Shown: one piece after another, positions 9,579 through 18,685 of the stretch
Numbering within the stretch: position 1 is the stretch's first letter
How the letters are laid out: every line of letters begins with the position of its first letter
Origin: Vicingaceae bacterium
GTDB lineage: Bacteria; Bacteroidota; Bacteroidia; Flavobacteriales_E; Vicingaceae
Direction of reading: 5' to 3'
DNA length: 64,000 nucleotides
Assembly (NCBI GenBank): GCA_028245195.1
Contig: JAOKCF010000002.1
Location: 62,001 to 126,000, forward strand
The notes under the pieces: generated by a model
Told to the model about the DNA's origin: nothing
What the model saw: only the letters and a program-made list of their open reading frames with translations
The model's database searches: none
Program-made: the position numbers and the translations under genes

Positions 9579-10094
9579 TTAACCTGCAGGATCAACTAAA
9601 AATAGAACTTGATCGTATTCAACAGGAGTTATATCGTCAACCAATACTTTAACTATTTTCCCACTCACTTCACTTTCTATTTCGTTGAATAACTTCATAG
9701 CTTCAATAACACAAACTGTGTCTCCTTCACTTATAAAATCTCCAACTTTTGCAAACTCTTCTTTATCTGGAGAAGGTTTTCTATAGAAAGTTCCAATCAT
9801 TGGGGACTTAATTTCAATGTAATTGGCATTTTCATCAGCTTTCGGAGCTTCAGTTGCAGGCGCTTCTGGAGCAGCTGCCTGAGCCGGAGCTGCAGCCATA
9901 GGCATTTGTTGCATCTGAGCAGGCATCATCTGATGCACTACTTGCTGCTGAGGAGCCGATGGCTCAAAACCTCTTCCTTTGCGATAAGGTGGAGTCTTTA
10001 TATTGATCTTAAAATCTTTATGCTCAATTTCAACTTCACTTACACCTGATTTTGAAATGAACTTAATCAGTTCTTGAATTTCATTAACTTTCAT
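9579..10094 (-). CDS. accB: Biotin carboxyl carrier protein of acetyl-CoA carboxylase
   Basis: Carries the biotin that AccC carboxylates. The biotinyl domain is at the C-terminus with the canonical EAMKL, the acceptor being Lys134. Residues 45-85 form a Pro/Ala/Gln/Met-rich flexible linker between a short N-terminal domain and the biotinyl domain. The length of 171 residues is normal. It stands between fabH and accC, an arrangement that joins the carboxylase and the first condensing enzyme of fatty-acid synthesis. Confidence 0.97.
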   Translation of the reverse strand: MKVNEIQELIKFISKSGVSEVEIEHKDFKINIKTPPYRKGRGFEPSAPQQQVVHQMMPAQMQQMPMAAAPAQAAAPEAPATEAPKADENANYIEIKSPMIGTFYRKPSPDKEEFAKVGDFISEGDTVCVIEAMKLFNEIESEVSGKIVKVLVDDITPVEYDQVLFLVDPAG

Positions 10095-10152
10095 AGGTCG
10101 TAATTCTTTATTTATGTCGTTAAATTATTAATTATCTTGAAAAGTACAATTT

Positions 10153-11151
10153 TTACTTGCTATCGTAGGCCCACTTTAAATAAATAGATCCCCAAGTAAA
10201 TCCTCCACCAAAAGCAGAAAGAATCAAATTGTCCCCTTTTTTTAATTGTTTTTCCCATTCCCACAAACAGAGTGGAATGGTGCCACTTGTAGTATTGCCA
10301 TATTTTTCAATATTCAGCATCACTTTATCCTCTCCTACACCCATTCTTCGAGCAGTAGCGTCAATAATTCTTTTGTTTGCTTGGTGTGGCACTAAGAAGC
10401 GAATATCATCACTCGTTAGGTTATTACGCTCCATAATTTCCGCTGAAACATCCGCCATGTTCGTCACTGCAAATTTGAAAACAGCTTGTCCTTCTTGGTA
10501 AACAAAATGTTCTTTTGCATCAATAGTTGCGTGGCTTGCAGGTTTAACAGACCCACCAGCTTTTTGATGTAAATGGACTCGACCTGAACCATCACTTTTC
10601 ATAATTGTGTCCATCACGCCAAGATCTTCTTCTGTGGGCTCTAACAAAACTGCCCCACAGCCATCTCCAAAAATAATACAGGTCTGACGGTCTTCATAAT
10701 CTACGATTGATGACATTTTATCTGCCCCAACAACCACAACCTTTTTACAAGCGCCTGACTCGATGTATTTTGACGCTGTTGTGACTCCGTACAAAAATCC
10801 TGAACAAGCCGCCATTAAATCAAATCCAAATGCATTTTTCGCTCCAATTTTATCAGTAATGATATTTGCTGTTGCAGGAAAAACTAAGTCTGGAGTAACA
10901 GTACAACAAATCAATAAATCAATCTCATGGGCAGAAATACCTCTTTTTTTCAAAAGCTCGTTTACAGCTTCTACAGCCATATCTGAAGTCCCAAGACCTT
11001 CTCCTTTTAATATTCTTCTTTCCTTGATTCCGGTCCTAGATAGGATCCACTCGTCGTTAGTGTCAACCATAGTTTCCAACACTTTGTTGGTCAACCGGTA
11101 CTCTGGGACGTAACCTCCAACTGAAGTTATTGCTGCTCGGATTTTACTCAT
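10153..11151 (-). CDS. fabH: Beta-ketoacyl-ACP synthase III
   Basis: Condenses acetyl-CoA (or a branched starter) with malonyl-ACP to start fatty-acid synthesis. The catalytic triad is visible: Cys116 in AACSGF, His256 in VPHQANKR and Asn286 in YGNTTSG. The length of 332 residues is normal. It is the first gene of the fabH-accB-accC run; a terminator upstream separates it from rpmF, so it should have its own promoter in the 149-base gap. I could not pick out an exact -7 element there. Confidence 0.96.
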   Translation of the reverse strand: MSKIRAAITSVGGYVPEYRLTNKVLETMVDTNDEWILSRTGIKERRILKGEGLGTSDMAVEAVNELLKKRGISAHEIDLLICCTVTPDLVFPATANIITDKIGAKNAFGFDLMAACSGFLYGVTTASKYIESGACKKVVVVGADKMSSIVDYEDRQTCIIFGDGCGAVLLEPTEEDLGVMDTIMKSDGSGRVHLHQKAGGSVKPASHATIDAKEHFVYQEGQAVFKFAVTNMADVSAEIMERNNLTSDDIRFLVPHQANKRIIDATARRMGVGEDKVMLNIEKYGNTTSGTIPLCLWEWEKQLKKGDNLILSAFGGGFTWGSIYLKWAYDSK

Positions 11152-11240
11152 TCTGTGATATTAAATACTTTAAGATGGCTAATTTACTCCAATCTTAGAA
11201 GTAATAAAAGCCCAAAGCAAGAAGCTTTTCAATAAAAGCT

Positions 11241-11279
11241 GTTAAAAACAAAAGGTGAACTACTTGCGTAGTCCACCTT
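11241..11279 (-). terminator. Intrinsic terminator after rpmF
   Basis: Arms of 12 bases (AAGGTGAACTAC / GTAGTCCACCTT, one mismatch) around TTGC at 11252-11279. Read on the minus strand the hairpin is followed by TTTGTTTTT. It lies just past the rpmF stop and divides yceD-rpmF from fabH-accB-accC. Confidence 0.78.
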
Positions 11280-11300
11280 CAAAAAATTTTATTTAGAAAA

Positions 11301-11489
11301 TTAAGCCTCAGCCTTTTCCATCACCACTTTCCCTTTGTAATAAAGTTTCCCTTCATACCAGTACGCTCTGTGATACAGGTGCGGCATGCCAGTTGTTGGA
11401 CAAGTCGCAATTGTTGGAGCTTCAGCCTTGTAGTGCGTTCTTCTTTTATCTCTTCTCGTTTTGGAAATCTTTCGTTTAGGATGTGCCAT
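11301..11489 (-). CDS. rpmF: 50S ribosomal protein L32
   Basis: Small basic ribosomal protein of the large subunit. The start [21 protein letters not shown] is the L32 signature and the 62-residue length fits. The zinc-type cysteine pairs seen in some L32 proteins are reduced here to a single Cys (TCPTTG), so this is the zinc-independent form. It follows yceD by 12 bases, the near-universal bacterial pairing. Confidence 0.97.
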   Translation of the reverse strand: MAHPKRKISKTRRDKRRTHYKAEAPTIATCPTTGMPHLYHRAYWYEGKLYYKGKVVMEKAEA

Positions 11490-11501
11490 AATCTTATTAT
11501 T

Positions 11502-12029
11502 TTATTCGCTTTTATCTTTTAATTTTGATAAGGCAGCCCATCGTGGATCTACCTTTTTACTTTCTTGTTTTGTTGTTAGCTTCTCTAATTGCTCAATAAT
11601 TTCAGGATTACAATCCTTTTTCTTCTCGTGCTTTACTTTCGTGGGCATTAACAGGTGAACATATTGATAAATGTCATTTGTTAAATCCAACTCATATTCT
11701 GCAGGTGAAATAACTTTAATTTCATCTGTTTCATTAAAGGTTGTTTCGCCGAACTTTACTATCAAGCTCTCCTCTCCCTTTACTTTAAATGTTAGCGGCT
11801 CTAGACACCGATCACAACTTGAAGTAATTTTTCCCTTTATTTTAAAATCTACATTGAAAAGATTTTTTTTCTTTTCAAATTTAACTTTAATTCTAAAGTC
11901 TCCCTCTTCTATTATTGAGTAATCAAATTGCTCAAAGAACGTCGAATCTATCTCAAATTCAAACTGATGTATTCCCTGTTTTAAACCTATAAAGGGAATT
12001 GCCAATTTTTGAATCTCTTTCTTCATCAT
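11502..12029 (-). CDS. yceD: YceD/DUF177 family protein, 23S rRNA accumulation protein homologue
   Basis: Member of the DUF177 family, which is linked to 23S rRNA accumulation and is almost always encoded next to rpmF. The 175-residue protein has the family's SCDRCLEPL motif in the middle and an acidic C-terminal half ending in a charged tail. It sits directly upstream of rpmF. An exact -7 element lies 23 bases before its ATG, so yceD-rpmF can be made as a unit independent of pdxA. Confidence 0.88.
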   Translation of the reverse strand: MMKKEIQKLAIPFIGLKQGIHQFEFEIDSTFFEQFDYSIIEEGDFRIKVKFEKKKNLFNVDFKIKGKITSSCDRCLEPLTFKVKGEESLIVKFGETTFNETDEIKVISPAEYELDLTNDIYQYVHLLMPTKVKHEKKKDCNPEIIEQLEKLTTKQESKKVDPRWAALSKLKDKSE

Positions 12030-12052
12030 TATATTCCCAAAAAAGAAGTCTG

Positions 12053-12060
12053 CAAATTTA
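12053..12060 (-). promoter_or_regulatory. Bacteroidota -7 promoter element for yceD-rpmF
   Basis: Minus-strand TAAATTTG is an exact TAnnTTTG match. It ends 23 bases before the yceD ATG and lies just past the pdxA stop. Confidence 0.45.
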
Positions 12061-12082
12061 ACAAAATAATACTTCTTGAGTA

Positions 12083-13141
12083 CTAATTCCGACTTTTATT
12101 TACAACCAGAGCTCCTTCAGCTAGCTCAGCATTTAATTCTCTGTTTTTACACAACTCTATTGCAGTATAAAGTGCTGTTCTAAATGATCCTTCATTTGCT
12201 GCACCTTGCCCTGCTATTTCAAATGCAGTGCCGTGGTCAGGAGAAGTTCTAATAAAAGAAAGTCCAGCTGTAAAGTTGACTCCTGAACCAAAAGAAAAAC
12301 TCTTAGCAGGTATTAAACCTTGGTCATGGTACATGGCAAGTATACCATCGAATTTCGTGTAAGCGTTTGAACCAAAAAAGCCATCAGCGGCATATGGTCC
12401 AAAAGCTAAAATCCCTATGCTTTTTGCTTGATTAATTGCAGGTATAATCAATTCTTGCTCCTCTTTCCCTAATAGCCCATTATCCCCAGCGTGAGGATTC
12501 AATCCCATTACTGCAATTTTTGGTTTTCGAATGCTAAAATCTTCCTTTAGGCACTTATTCAGAATGGTCAACTTTGCCAAAATCAGTTCATCTGTCAGTT
12601 GTTTTCCTACTTCTGCTAAAGGCACGTGTCCAGTTACTACACCAATTCGAGCACTCTCACTTAACATTAACATCAAAGAATCGCTCGCCTTATCTTGTTG
12701 CTGTAGATATTCGGTATGCCCTGGAAATTCAAAATCTGCAGATTGAATTGCATTTTTATTAATTGGGGCGGTAACTAGAGCATCAATTTCATTAGATTTT
12801 AAACTGGTAACTGCCGCCGAAAGGGACTCAAAAGATATCTTCCCAGATTCCTCAGATTCATTTCCAAAGTTCTGTTCAAAAGACTCATCGCAAACAGTAA
12901 TCACATTAATTTGACCGTTCCTTGCGTCTTCAACAGATGCAACAAAGTTGAATTTAAGGTCTTGAAATTGAAATGCTTTCGTCTGACTTAAAATAATATT
13001 CTTGCCTCCGAAAATAATTGGCGTAAACAACTCCATTAATCTATTGTCTGCAAGCGTTCGCAGAATTACCTCAATTCCAATTCCGTTAGGGTCTCCTATA
13101 GAAATCCCAAGTTTAATTTTTGTTGATTTTGTCTTTGTCAT
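12083..13141 (-). CDS. pdxA: 4-hydroxythreonine-4-phosphate dehydrogenase
   Basis: Acts in the DXP-dependent route to pyridoxal phosphate, oxidising 4-phosphohydroxy-threonine for PdxJ to condense. The 352-residue protein shows the family's IGDPNGIGIEV start, GHTEYL, and the metal-binding segments around GLNPHAGDNG and MYHDQGLIPAK. pdxJ, the next enzyme, is also in the window near 27.5 kb but is unlinked. The gene diverges from mqnC across a 133-base spacer that holds its promoter and a 38-codon ORF. Confidence 0.95.
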   Translation of the reverse strand: MTKTKSTKIKLGISIGDPNGIGIEVILRTLADNRLMELFTPIIFGGKNIILSQTKAFQFQDLKFNFVASVEDARNGQINVITVCDESFEQNFGNESEESGKISFESLSAAVTSLKSNEIDALVTAPINKNAIQSADFEFPGHTEYLQQQDKASDSLMLMLSESARIGVVTGHVPLAEVGKQLTDELILAKLTILNKCLKEDFSIRKPKIAVMGLNPHAGDNGLLGKEEQELIIPAINQAKSIGILAFGPYAADGFFGSNAYTKFDGILAMYHDQGLIPAKSFSFGSGVNFTAGLSFIRTSPDHGTAFEIAGQGAANEGSFRTALYTAIELCKNRELNAELAEGALVVNKSRN

Positions 13142-13219
13142 TTTACATTTCCATTGAACAAGCCATATGTCCCGCTGTTAATAGCATAGAAGTGACTTTA
13201 ATGCGTAATTTTAAAGCTA

Positions 13220-13227
13220 CAAAACTA
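13220..13227 (-). promoter_or_regulatory. Bacteroidota -7 promoter element for pdxA
   Basis: Minus-strand TAGTTTTG matches TAnnTTTG exactly. It predicts a leader of about 70 bases before the pdxA ATG at 13141. A TTG lies 16 bases upstream as a possible weak -33. Confidence 0.45.
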
Positions 13228-13264
13228 ACACAATTAACACGTACAATTTCAGTTATCATTCAAA

Positions 13265-13272
13265 TACATTTG
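13265..13272 (+). promoter_or_regulatory. Possible -7 promoter element overlapping the mqnC start region
   Basis: TACATTTG is an exact TAnnTTTG match ending two bases before the TTG start, so a transcript from it would begin at or after the start codon. It may be fortuitous. Confidence 0.25.
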
Positions 13273-13274
13273 CA

Positions 13275-14399
13275 TTGAACACAGAAGATTTATTAAGTAA
13301 AGCATTAAAAAAAGAATTTTTAAGCGCAGAAGAAGGTCAATTTTTATTTACAAATGCTGCAACATCTGATTTGGCCTTTGTTGCCAATCAATTAAAAATT
13401 GAAAAAAAGGGCGACGAGGAGGTCACTTGGATTATTGATAGAAACGCGAACACGACCAATGTTTGTTTAGCAAACTGTAAGTTTTGTAACTTTTTTAGAA
13501 TTCCTGGCCACAAAGAGTCATATGTTACGACCATAGCGCAGTACAAAGAAAAAATTGACGAGCTAATTAAATATGGGGGTGAGCAATTACTTCTGCAAGG
13601 CGGCCATCATCCTGATTTAGGTTTGGAATACTATTGTGGTTTATTCAAAGAACTTAAAAGTCTATACCCTACGTTGAAACTACATGCTCTGGGACCACCT
13701 GAAATTGCACATATCTGTAAGCTAGAGGGTTTAAGCCACACTGAAGTACTTAGACAACTAAAAGAAGCAGGATTAGATTCATTACCAGGAGCAGGTGCAG
13801 AAATTTTAAACGATAGAGTTCGTAGACTTATTTCAAAAGGGAAATGCACAGGGAAAGAGTGGTTGGATGTCATGAGAGCAGCACATCAACTAGATATTAC
13901 TGCATCAGCCACTATGATGTTTGGTCATATTGAAACACTAGAAGAACGCTTTGAGCATTTAGTTTGTCTAAGAGAGGTACAAAGCGAAAAACCAGAACAT
14001 TCAAAAGGATTTTTAGCTTTTATTCCATGGCCATTCCAAGATGATGGCACCTTATTGAAAAGGCTAAAAGGTGTTAGCAACAATGTTTCAGCAGACGAAT
14101 ACATTAGAATGATTGCTATTTCTAGAATTATGCTTCCAAACGTGGAAAACATTCAAGCTAGTTGGTTGACAGTTGGTAAAGAAGTAGCACAAATTTGTTT
14201 ACATTCAGGTGCTAATGATATGGGTTCAATTATGATAGAAGAAAATGTTGTTTCGGTTGCAGGTGCGCCTCACCGCTTTACTGCTGATGGCATACAAAAA
14301 GCAATTCGGGAGGCAGGTTTCAAACCCCAATTGCGAACTCAGCAATATGAATCTCGTGAATTACCTCAGGACATCGAGCAACAAGTTATTAACTATTAA
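13275..14399 (+). CDS. mqnC: Cyclic dehypoxanthine futalosine synthase (radical SAM, menaquinone synthesis)
   Basis: Radical-SAM enzyme that cyclises dehypoxanthine futalosine in the futalosine route to menaquinone. The CxxxCxxC cluster motif is CLANCKFC (Cys64, 68, 71). The blocks LLQGGHHPDL, LPGAGAEIL, MMFGHIET and GSIMIEENVV are typical of MqnC and distinguish it from MqnE. The start must be the TTG at 13275: no ATG follows an in-frame stop at 13206, and N-terminal similarity supports it. The other mqn genes are not in the window. A T9SS gene follows 13 bases after the stop. Confidence 0.92.
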   Translation: MNTEDLLSKALKKEFLSAEEGQFLFTNAATSDLAFVANQLKIEKKGDEEVTWIIDRNANTTNVCLANCKFCNFFRIPGHKESYVTTIAQYKEKIDELIKYGGEQLLLQGGHHPDLGLEYYCGLFKELKSLYPTLKLHALGPPEIAHICKLEGLSHTEVLRQLKEAGLDSLPGAGAEILNDRVRRLISKGKCTGKEWLDVMRAAHQLDITASATMMFGHIETLEERFEHLVCLREVQSEKPEHSKGFLAFIPWPFQDDGTLLKRLKGVSNNVSADEYIRMIAISRIMLPNVENIQASWLTVGKEVAQICLHSGANDMGSIMIEENVVSVAGAPHRFTADGIQKAIREAGFKPQLRTQQYESRELPQDIEQQVINY

Positions 14400-14412
14400 C
14401 GTCTAACTATCT

Positions 14413-17073
14413 ATGATTCGTAAAATCTTCGGCTTTATTCTTTTGTTGGGCTTCGCAATTTCAAGCTATGCCACGCATAATCTTGCAGGGGAGATTACGT
14501 ACCGTCATATTAGTGGTTTAACTTACGAGTTTACCATAACCGTTTACGCTGATGGGAATAGTCCTGCAATAGACCGCAGGAAGATAGATGTAAATTGGGG
14601 AGACAACACGAAGTTAGATTCGATTAACCTAAACAATCAGACACAAATAACTTCAAACCCTTTCCCGATTCTTAAACGGGTTTGGAAAGCAACCCACACC
14701 TTCCCTGGACCTGCTTTCACTTATCGAATATCAGTTGAGGACCCAAACAGAAATGCTAATGTTTTGAACATGAGTAATTCAATTAACGTTCCTTTCACGA
14801 TACAATCCGAATTGACAATCCCTGCTTTTACAGGCGACGAAAACAACTCGGTACAGCTTAGAAACGACCCCATTGATCGGGCCTGTGCTGGAATTAAATT
14901 TATTTATAATCCCGGGGCATTTGATCCCGATGGCCAGGACTCCTTATCCTATTCTCTTGCATCAAGTAAAGCAGCAAGAGATGTAATAGCACCAAACTTT
15001 TCATTTCCCCAAGCTTCAAATAGCTTTTCGATTAATGCTGTTACAGGAGATTTAACTTGGGACACCCCCGTTCAGACAGGGATTTATAATGTCGCCATAG
15101 TAATTACAGAGTTTCGAAGAGGATTTAAAGTTGGAAGTGTACTTCGTGACATTCAAATTATAGTAGAAGGCAATTGCAACAATACTGCTCCGGCAATTTT
15201 TGCAAGTGATCTAATTTGTGTCGAAGCAGGAACACGGTTAATTACTCAAATTCGCAGTTCTGACTCCGACGCACCAGATCGTATTACACTCACTGCAACA
15301 GGAGAATTACTAGAGGCCCCTTTAAATCAAAGAACAAATTTTATTTTACAGAATGCTTCAAATCCGGTAAATACAAGTTTTGAATGGAACACGATTTGTG
15401 ATGATGTTAGAAAAAACAATTATTCCCTCAACCTAAGGGCTGAAGACAACGCAGATACCAGAGGATCAGTGAATCTAGTGAATTTTAAAAGTCTTAATAT
15501 CAGAGTTATTTCACCGGGGCCAAAAAATGCTACAGTACAGGCTTCCGGAAAATCAATTTCGTTAAACTGGGATAACTTAGATTGTCCCAATGCCAATGGC
15601 TATTATATCTACAGAAGAAAAGATTCTTCAGGTTTCGTTTCCTCAAATTGTATTCCAGGTGTTCCTGACGGCATACAGTACGAGCGAATTGCAACAATTA
15701 GCGACGTTAGTCTTCGCCTGTATAATGATGACAATAATGGGGAGGGTTTAGTTCCAGGTCAGAAATATTGCTATTTAATTACAAAGTATTATCCAGACGG
15801 AGACGAAAGTTATGCTTCGAACGAGGTCTGTGCTGAAATTGAAAAAACAATACCTGTTATTACTAATGTCTCAATAACAAGCACTTCGTCAACTAGAGGT
15901 GAGATATTTTTAGCTTGGTCTCCACCAGAGAAATTTGATGCAACTGCATTCCCCTCTCCATACATATACCATATTTTTGACGAAGACAACTCTACTCAAC
16001 CGGTTGATTCGACAAACAGTATTAATGATACCATTTTAAGTCTGAATAACACAGAGACAGAAAGTCAGAATAGAAGGTTTAAAATATCTTTATTAAGCTT
16101 GGGTAATGGTAGACAAGAAGTAGGAAAAACATCAACAGCTTCGTCTCTATTTTTAAGCACATCAGTTAGTGATAAACAAATTACGCTTACTTGGACAGAC
16201 GATACACCTTGGAAGAATACAAGGTATTACATTTTTAGAAGCCTTTCCGGGGTGTCACAATTTGACTCTATTGGAAGCGTAAGCGAACCAAATTATACCG
16301 ACATTAATTTGATAAATGGCGATGAGTACTGCTACTATATTCGATCTGCCGGAGAATACAACCTCAACAGTGTAGTACAGCCAATCATTAATTTGTCTCA
16401 AGAAACCTGTGCTACACCGGAAGATAATATATCACCATGTAGCCCAAATTTTTCATTAGAAAGTGAGTGCGAGGATGGCTTTCTACAACTCACCTGGAAT
16501 GATATTCAAAGTAATTGCGCACCGGACCTAGCTAGTTATAGAGTTTATTTTGCAGAAAATAGAAGAACACCTAAGAAATTGATTTTTGAAACTAACGACT
16601 TAAATAACACCACTTATTTAGCCCATGAGGATAGTGTGGGAGGGTGCTACACGGTTACTGCAGTAGATTCTGCAGGAAATGAAAGTAATGAAACAGAGTT
16701 GCTGTGTGCGACCTATTGCCCAGTATACGAATTACCTAATGTTTTTACACCAAATGGCGATGGTAAAAATGATTTCTTTGTTCCGATTCAACCCTACAAA
16801 AATGTTGACTCAATCCAAATTCAAATCTATAATAGATGGGGAGAGATAGTCTTTAGTACTAACAACATCGACATTAAGTGGAATGGAGAACACCAAAACA
16901 TTAGAGGAGGGAAAGCAAGACAACTTCTGAACATAGATCAAACGAACGTCAATTCAGCTGTTTACTTTTACGTTTGCGAAGTATTTGAATTAAGTCTTGA
17001 TCCTCAAAAACCAAGAATTATAAAAGGAACAATTACCGTATTGGACTCAAAAGTATTACAAGAAAAACAATAA
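14413..17073 (+). CDS. Large secreted protein with T9SS type-B C-terminal domain
   Basis: An 886-residue exported protein, probably displayed on or released from the cell surface by the type IX secretion system. A signal peptide (MIRKIFGFILLLGFAISSYA) is followed by repeated Ig/fibronectin-like beta domains with GxxYCYxI-type motifs. The last 112 residues, from PNVFTPNGDGKND at about 775, form the gliding-motility-type (type B) sorting domain, including the NRWG motif. It sits between mqnC and riboflavin synthase with 13 and 0 bases of spacing. The role is unknown; adhesin-like or structural functions are plausible. Confidence 0.85.
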   Translation: MIRKIFGFILLLGFAISSYATHNLAGEITYRHISGLTYEFTITVYADGNSPAIDRRKIDVNWGDNTKLDSINLNNQTQITSNPFPILKRVWKATHTFPGPAFTYRISVEDPNRNANVLNMSNSINVPFTIQSELTIPAFTGDENNSVQLRNDPIDRACAGIKFIYNPGAFDPDGQDSLSYSLASSKAARDVIAPNFSFPQASNSFSINAVTGDLTWDTPVQTGIYNVAIVITEFRRGFKVGSVLRDIQIIVEGNCNNTAPAIFASDLICVEAGTRLITQIRSSDSDAPDRITLTATGELLEAPLNQRTNFILQNASNPVNTSFEWNTICDDVRKNNYSLNLRAEDNADTRGSVNLVNFKSLNIRVISPGPKNATVQASGKSISLNWDNLDCPNANGYYIYRRKDSSGFVSSNCIPGVPDGIQYERIATISDVSLRLYNDDNNGEGLVPGQKYCYLITKYYPDGDESYASNEVCAEIEKTIPVITNVSITSTSSTRGEIFLAWSPPEKFDATAFPSPYIYHIFDEDNSTQPVDSTNSINDTILSLNNTETESQNRRFKISLLSLGNGRQEVGKTSTASSLFLSTSVSDKQITLTWTDDTPWKNTRYYIFRSLSGVSQFDSIGSVSEPNYTDINLINGDEYCYYIRSAGEYNLNSVVQPIINLSQETCATPEDNISPCSPNFSLESECEDGFLQLTWNDIQSNCAPDLASYRVYFAENRRTPKKLIFETNDLNNTTYLAHEDSVGGCYTVTAVDSAGNESNETELLCATYCPVYELPNVFTPNGDGKNDFFVPIQPYKNVDSIQIQIYNRWGEIVFSTNNIDIKWNGEHQNIRGGKARQLLNIDQTNVNSAVYFYVCEVFELSLDPQKPRIIKGTITVLDSKVLQEKQ

Positions 17074-17655
17074 ATGTTTACAGGAATTATTGAAAGTTTA
17101 GGGGAAATTAAATCTCTTAAAAATGAAGGAAGTAATGTTAGGATAGAGATTGACTCTACCCTATTAAATGAGTTAAAAGTTGATCAAAGCATTGCTCATA
17201 ATGGTGTTTGTTTAACCGTAGAGAAAATTAACTCCTCAAGTTATGAGGTAGTTGCTGTAAAGGAAACCATTGACAAAACCAATCTAGGAGAATGGTTAAC
17301 CGGTCAAAAAGTAAATTTAGAACGCTGCATGCAAATGAATGGGCGATTAGATGGCCATATTGTGCAGGGACACGTAGATTCAACTGCAACAGTAGAATTT
17401 ATTGTAGAAGAAGAAGGAAGTTGGATTTATAAATTTCAATTACAAAACCCTTCTAAACTAATTGTTGAGAAAGGATCAATTTGCATCAACGGAACTAGTC
17501 TTACAGCATTTAATGTTACAGATTTTTCTTTTGAGGTAACCATTATTCCATATACCTATGATCACACTATTTTCCACAAATTAACTAAAGGCTCTTTGGT
17601 AAACATTGAGTTTGATATTGTAGGTAAGTATATTCAACGAATGGTTCAAGTCTAA
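17074..17655 (+). CDS. ribE: Riboflavin synthase, alpha chain
   Basis: Dismutates two 6,7-dimethyl-8-ribityllumazines to riboflavin. The protein has 193 residues, the MFTGIIE start, and two tandem lumazine-binding repeats marked by NGVCLTV in the first and NGTSLTAF in the second. The ATG immediately follows the stop of the T9SS gene, so translation is probably coupled. Its stop overlaps that of metF by four bases (CTAA) on the opposite strand. The symbol ribC is used in some species. Confidence 0.95.
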   Translation: MFTGIIESLGEIKSLKNEGSNVRIEIDSTLLNELKVDQSIAHNGVCLTVEKINSSSYEVVAVKETIDKTNLGEWLTGQKVNLERCMQMNGRLDGHIVQGHVDSTATVEFIVEEEGSWIYKFQLQNPSKLIVEKGSICINGTSLTAFNVTDFSFEVTIIPYTYDHTIFHKLTKGSLVNIEFDIVGKYIQRMVQV

Positions 17656-18599
17656 AAAATAGATTGAGCGATTTGTTTAACTGTTGTGGATTTTCCCATG
17701 GTGTAGAAATGTAAACACGGAGAACCTCGCTCAATTAGCTCTTTTGATTGTTGAATAGCCCACTCGGCACCCACCTGCTTAACAGCCACATCCGACTTAC
17801 ACTTATCTAACTCATCAGTAAGTTCCGAAGGCAAATCAATATTAAAAAACTTCGGCAAAAAGGTAATGTGTCGCATAGATTCAATTGGCTTTATACCCGG
17901 AATAATGGGCACGTCTATTCCTGCCAATCTACAAGCGTCAACAAAGTCGAAAAACTTTTTGTTATCATAAAATAACTGTGTTACCACATAGTCAGCGCCT
18001 GCATCAATTTTCTCTTTAAGTCTCTTAATATCGTTACTGAAATTCGGCGACTCAAAATGCTTTTCAGGATAACCAGCTACTCCAATCGAGAAATTTGTAG
18101 GGGTTGCATTTTCGATATTTTCGTCCATGTAATTCCCATTATTTAACTCAACTATCTGCTTTACTAAATCAACTGCATATTCATTCCCTCCCAGCTCAGG
18201 AACAAAATGAGATTCAGTTTTTATAGGGTCCCCCCTTAAGGCCAATACATTATTAATTCCAAGAAAATTTAAATCTATTAAGGCATTTTCTGTCTCTTCC
18301 TTATTAAAGCCTCCACAAATAAGATGTGGAATCGCTTCAATATCGTACTTATTCATTATAGCAGCACAAATCCCTACCGTTCCCGGTCTTTTCTTGATAG
18401 CTATCTTTTCTAAAAAGCCCTTCTCTCTTTTCTTGTATATAAATTCTTCTCTATGATAAGTAACATTTACAAAAGCTGGTTTAAACTCCATAAGCGGATC
18501 TATTCCATCGTAAATTGACTGTATGCTTTTACCTTTTAATGGAGGTAAAATTTCAAATGAAAAAAGTGGCTTGTCCGTTGATTTTAAAAGCTCTATCAC
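17652..18599 (-). CDS. metF: 5,10-methylenetetrahydrofolate reductase
   Basis: Flavoenzyme that reduces methylene-THF to methyl-THF for methionine synthesis. The 315-residue protein has the N-terminal FSFEILPP with the active-site Glu, the LRGDP motif (folate/FAD binding) and ADYVVTQLFYD. It is convergent with ribE and shares a CTAA stop overlap, leaving no terminator between them. An exact -7 element lies 28 bases upstream. Confidence 0.95.
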   Translation of the reverse strand: MIELLKSTDKPLFSFEILPPLKGKSIQSIYDGIDPLMEFKPAFVNVTYHREEFIYKKREKGFLEKIAIKKRPGTVGICAAIMNKYDIEAIPHLICGGFNKEETENALIDLNFLGINNVLALRGDPIKTESHFVPELGGNEYAVDLVKQIVELNNGNYMDENIENATPTNFSIGVAGYPEKHFESPNFSNDIKRLKEKIDAGADYVVTQLFYDNKKFFDFVDACRLAGIDVPIIPGIKPIESMRHITFLPKFFNIDLPSELTDELDKCKSDVAVKQVGAEWAIQQSKELIERGSPCLHFYTMGKSTTVKQIAQSIF

Positions 18600-18627
18600 T
18601 AGTAATAATGTTTTTTAATTAGGTACA

Positions 18628-18635
18628 CAAATATA
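18628..18635 (-). promoter_or_regulatory. Bacteroidota -7 promoter element for metF
   Basis: Minus-strand TATATTTG is an exact TAnnTTTG match, 28 bases before the metF ATG. It abuts the hairpin at 18635-18658. Confidence 0.5.
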
Positions 18636-18658
18636 GGCCCTTTGTTTAAAAAGAGCCT
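18635..18658 (-). terminator. Possible terminator hairpin after the 1072-residue T9SS gene
   Basis: Arms AGGCTCTTT / AAAGGGCCT (nine pairs with one G-U on the minus strand) around a six-base loop, 28 bases past the stop. The following ATATTTG is a weak T-tract, so termination may be inefficient. Confidence 0.45.
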
Positions 18659-18685
18659 TTATAAGTAGAAAAGTTAATTAGTAAT

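Noticed and set aside
11223-11240. AGCTTTT/AAAAGCT hairpin upstream of fabH
   Set aside because: A short A/T-rich palindrome next to a better terminator; no T-tract and no clear role.
12043-12077. AAGAAGT/ACTTCTT hairpin with T-run between pdxA and yceD as a terminator
   Set aside because: Seven A/T-rich pairs around a 21-base loop are too weak to call; it also contains the yceD promoter element.
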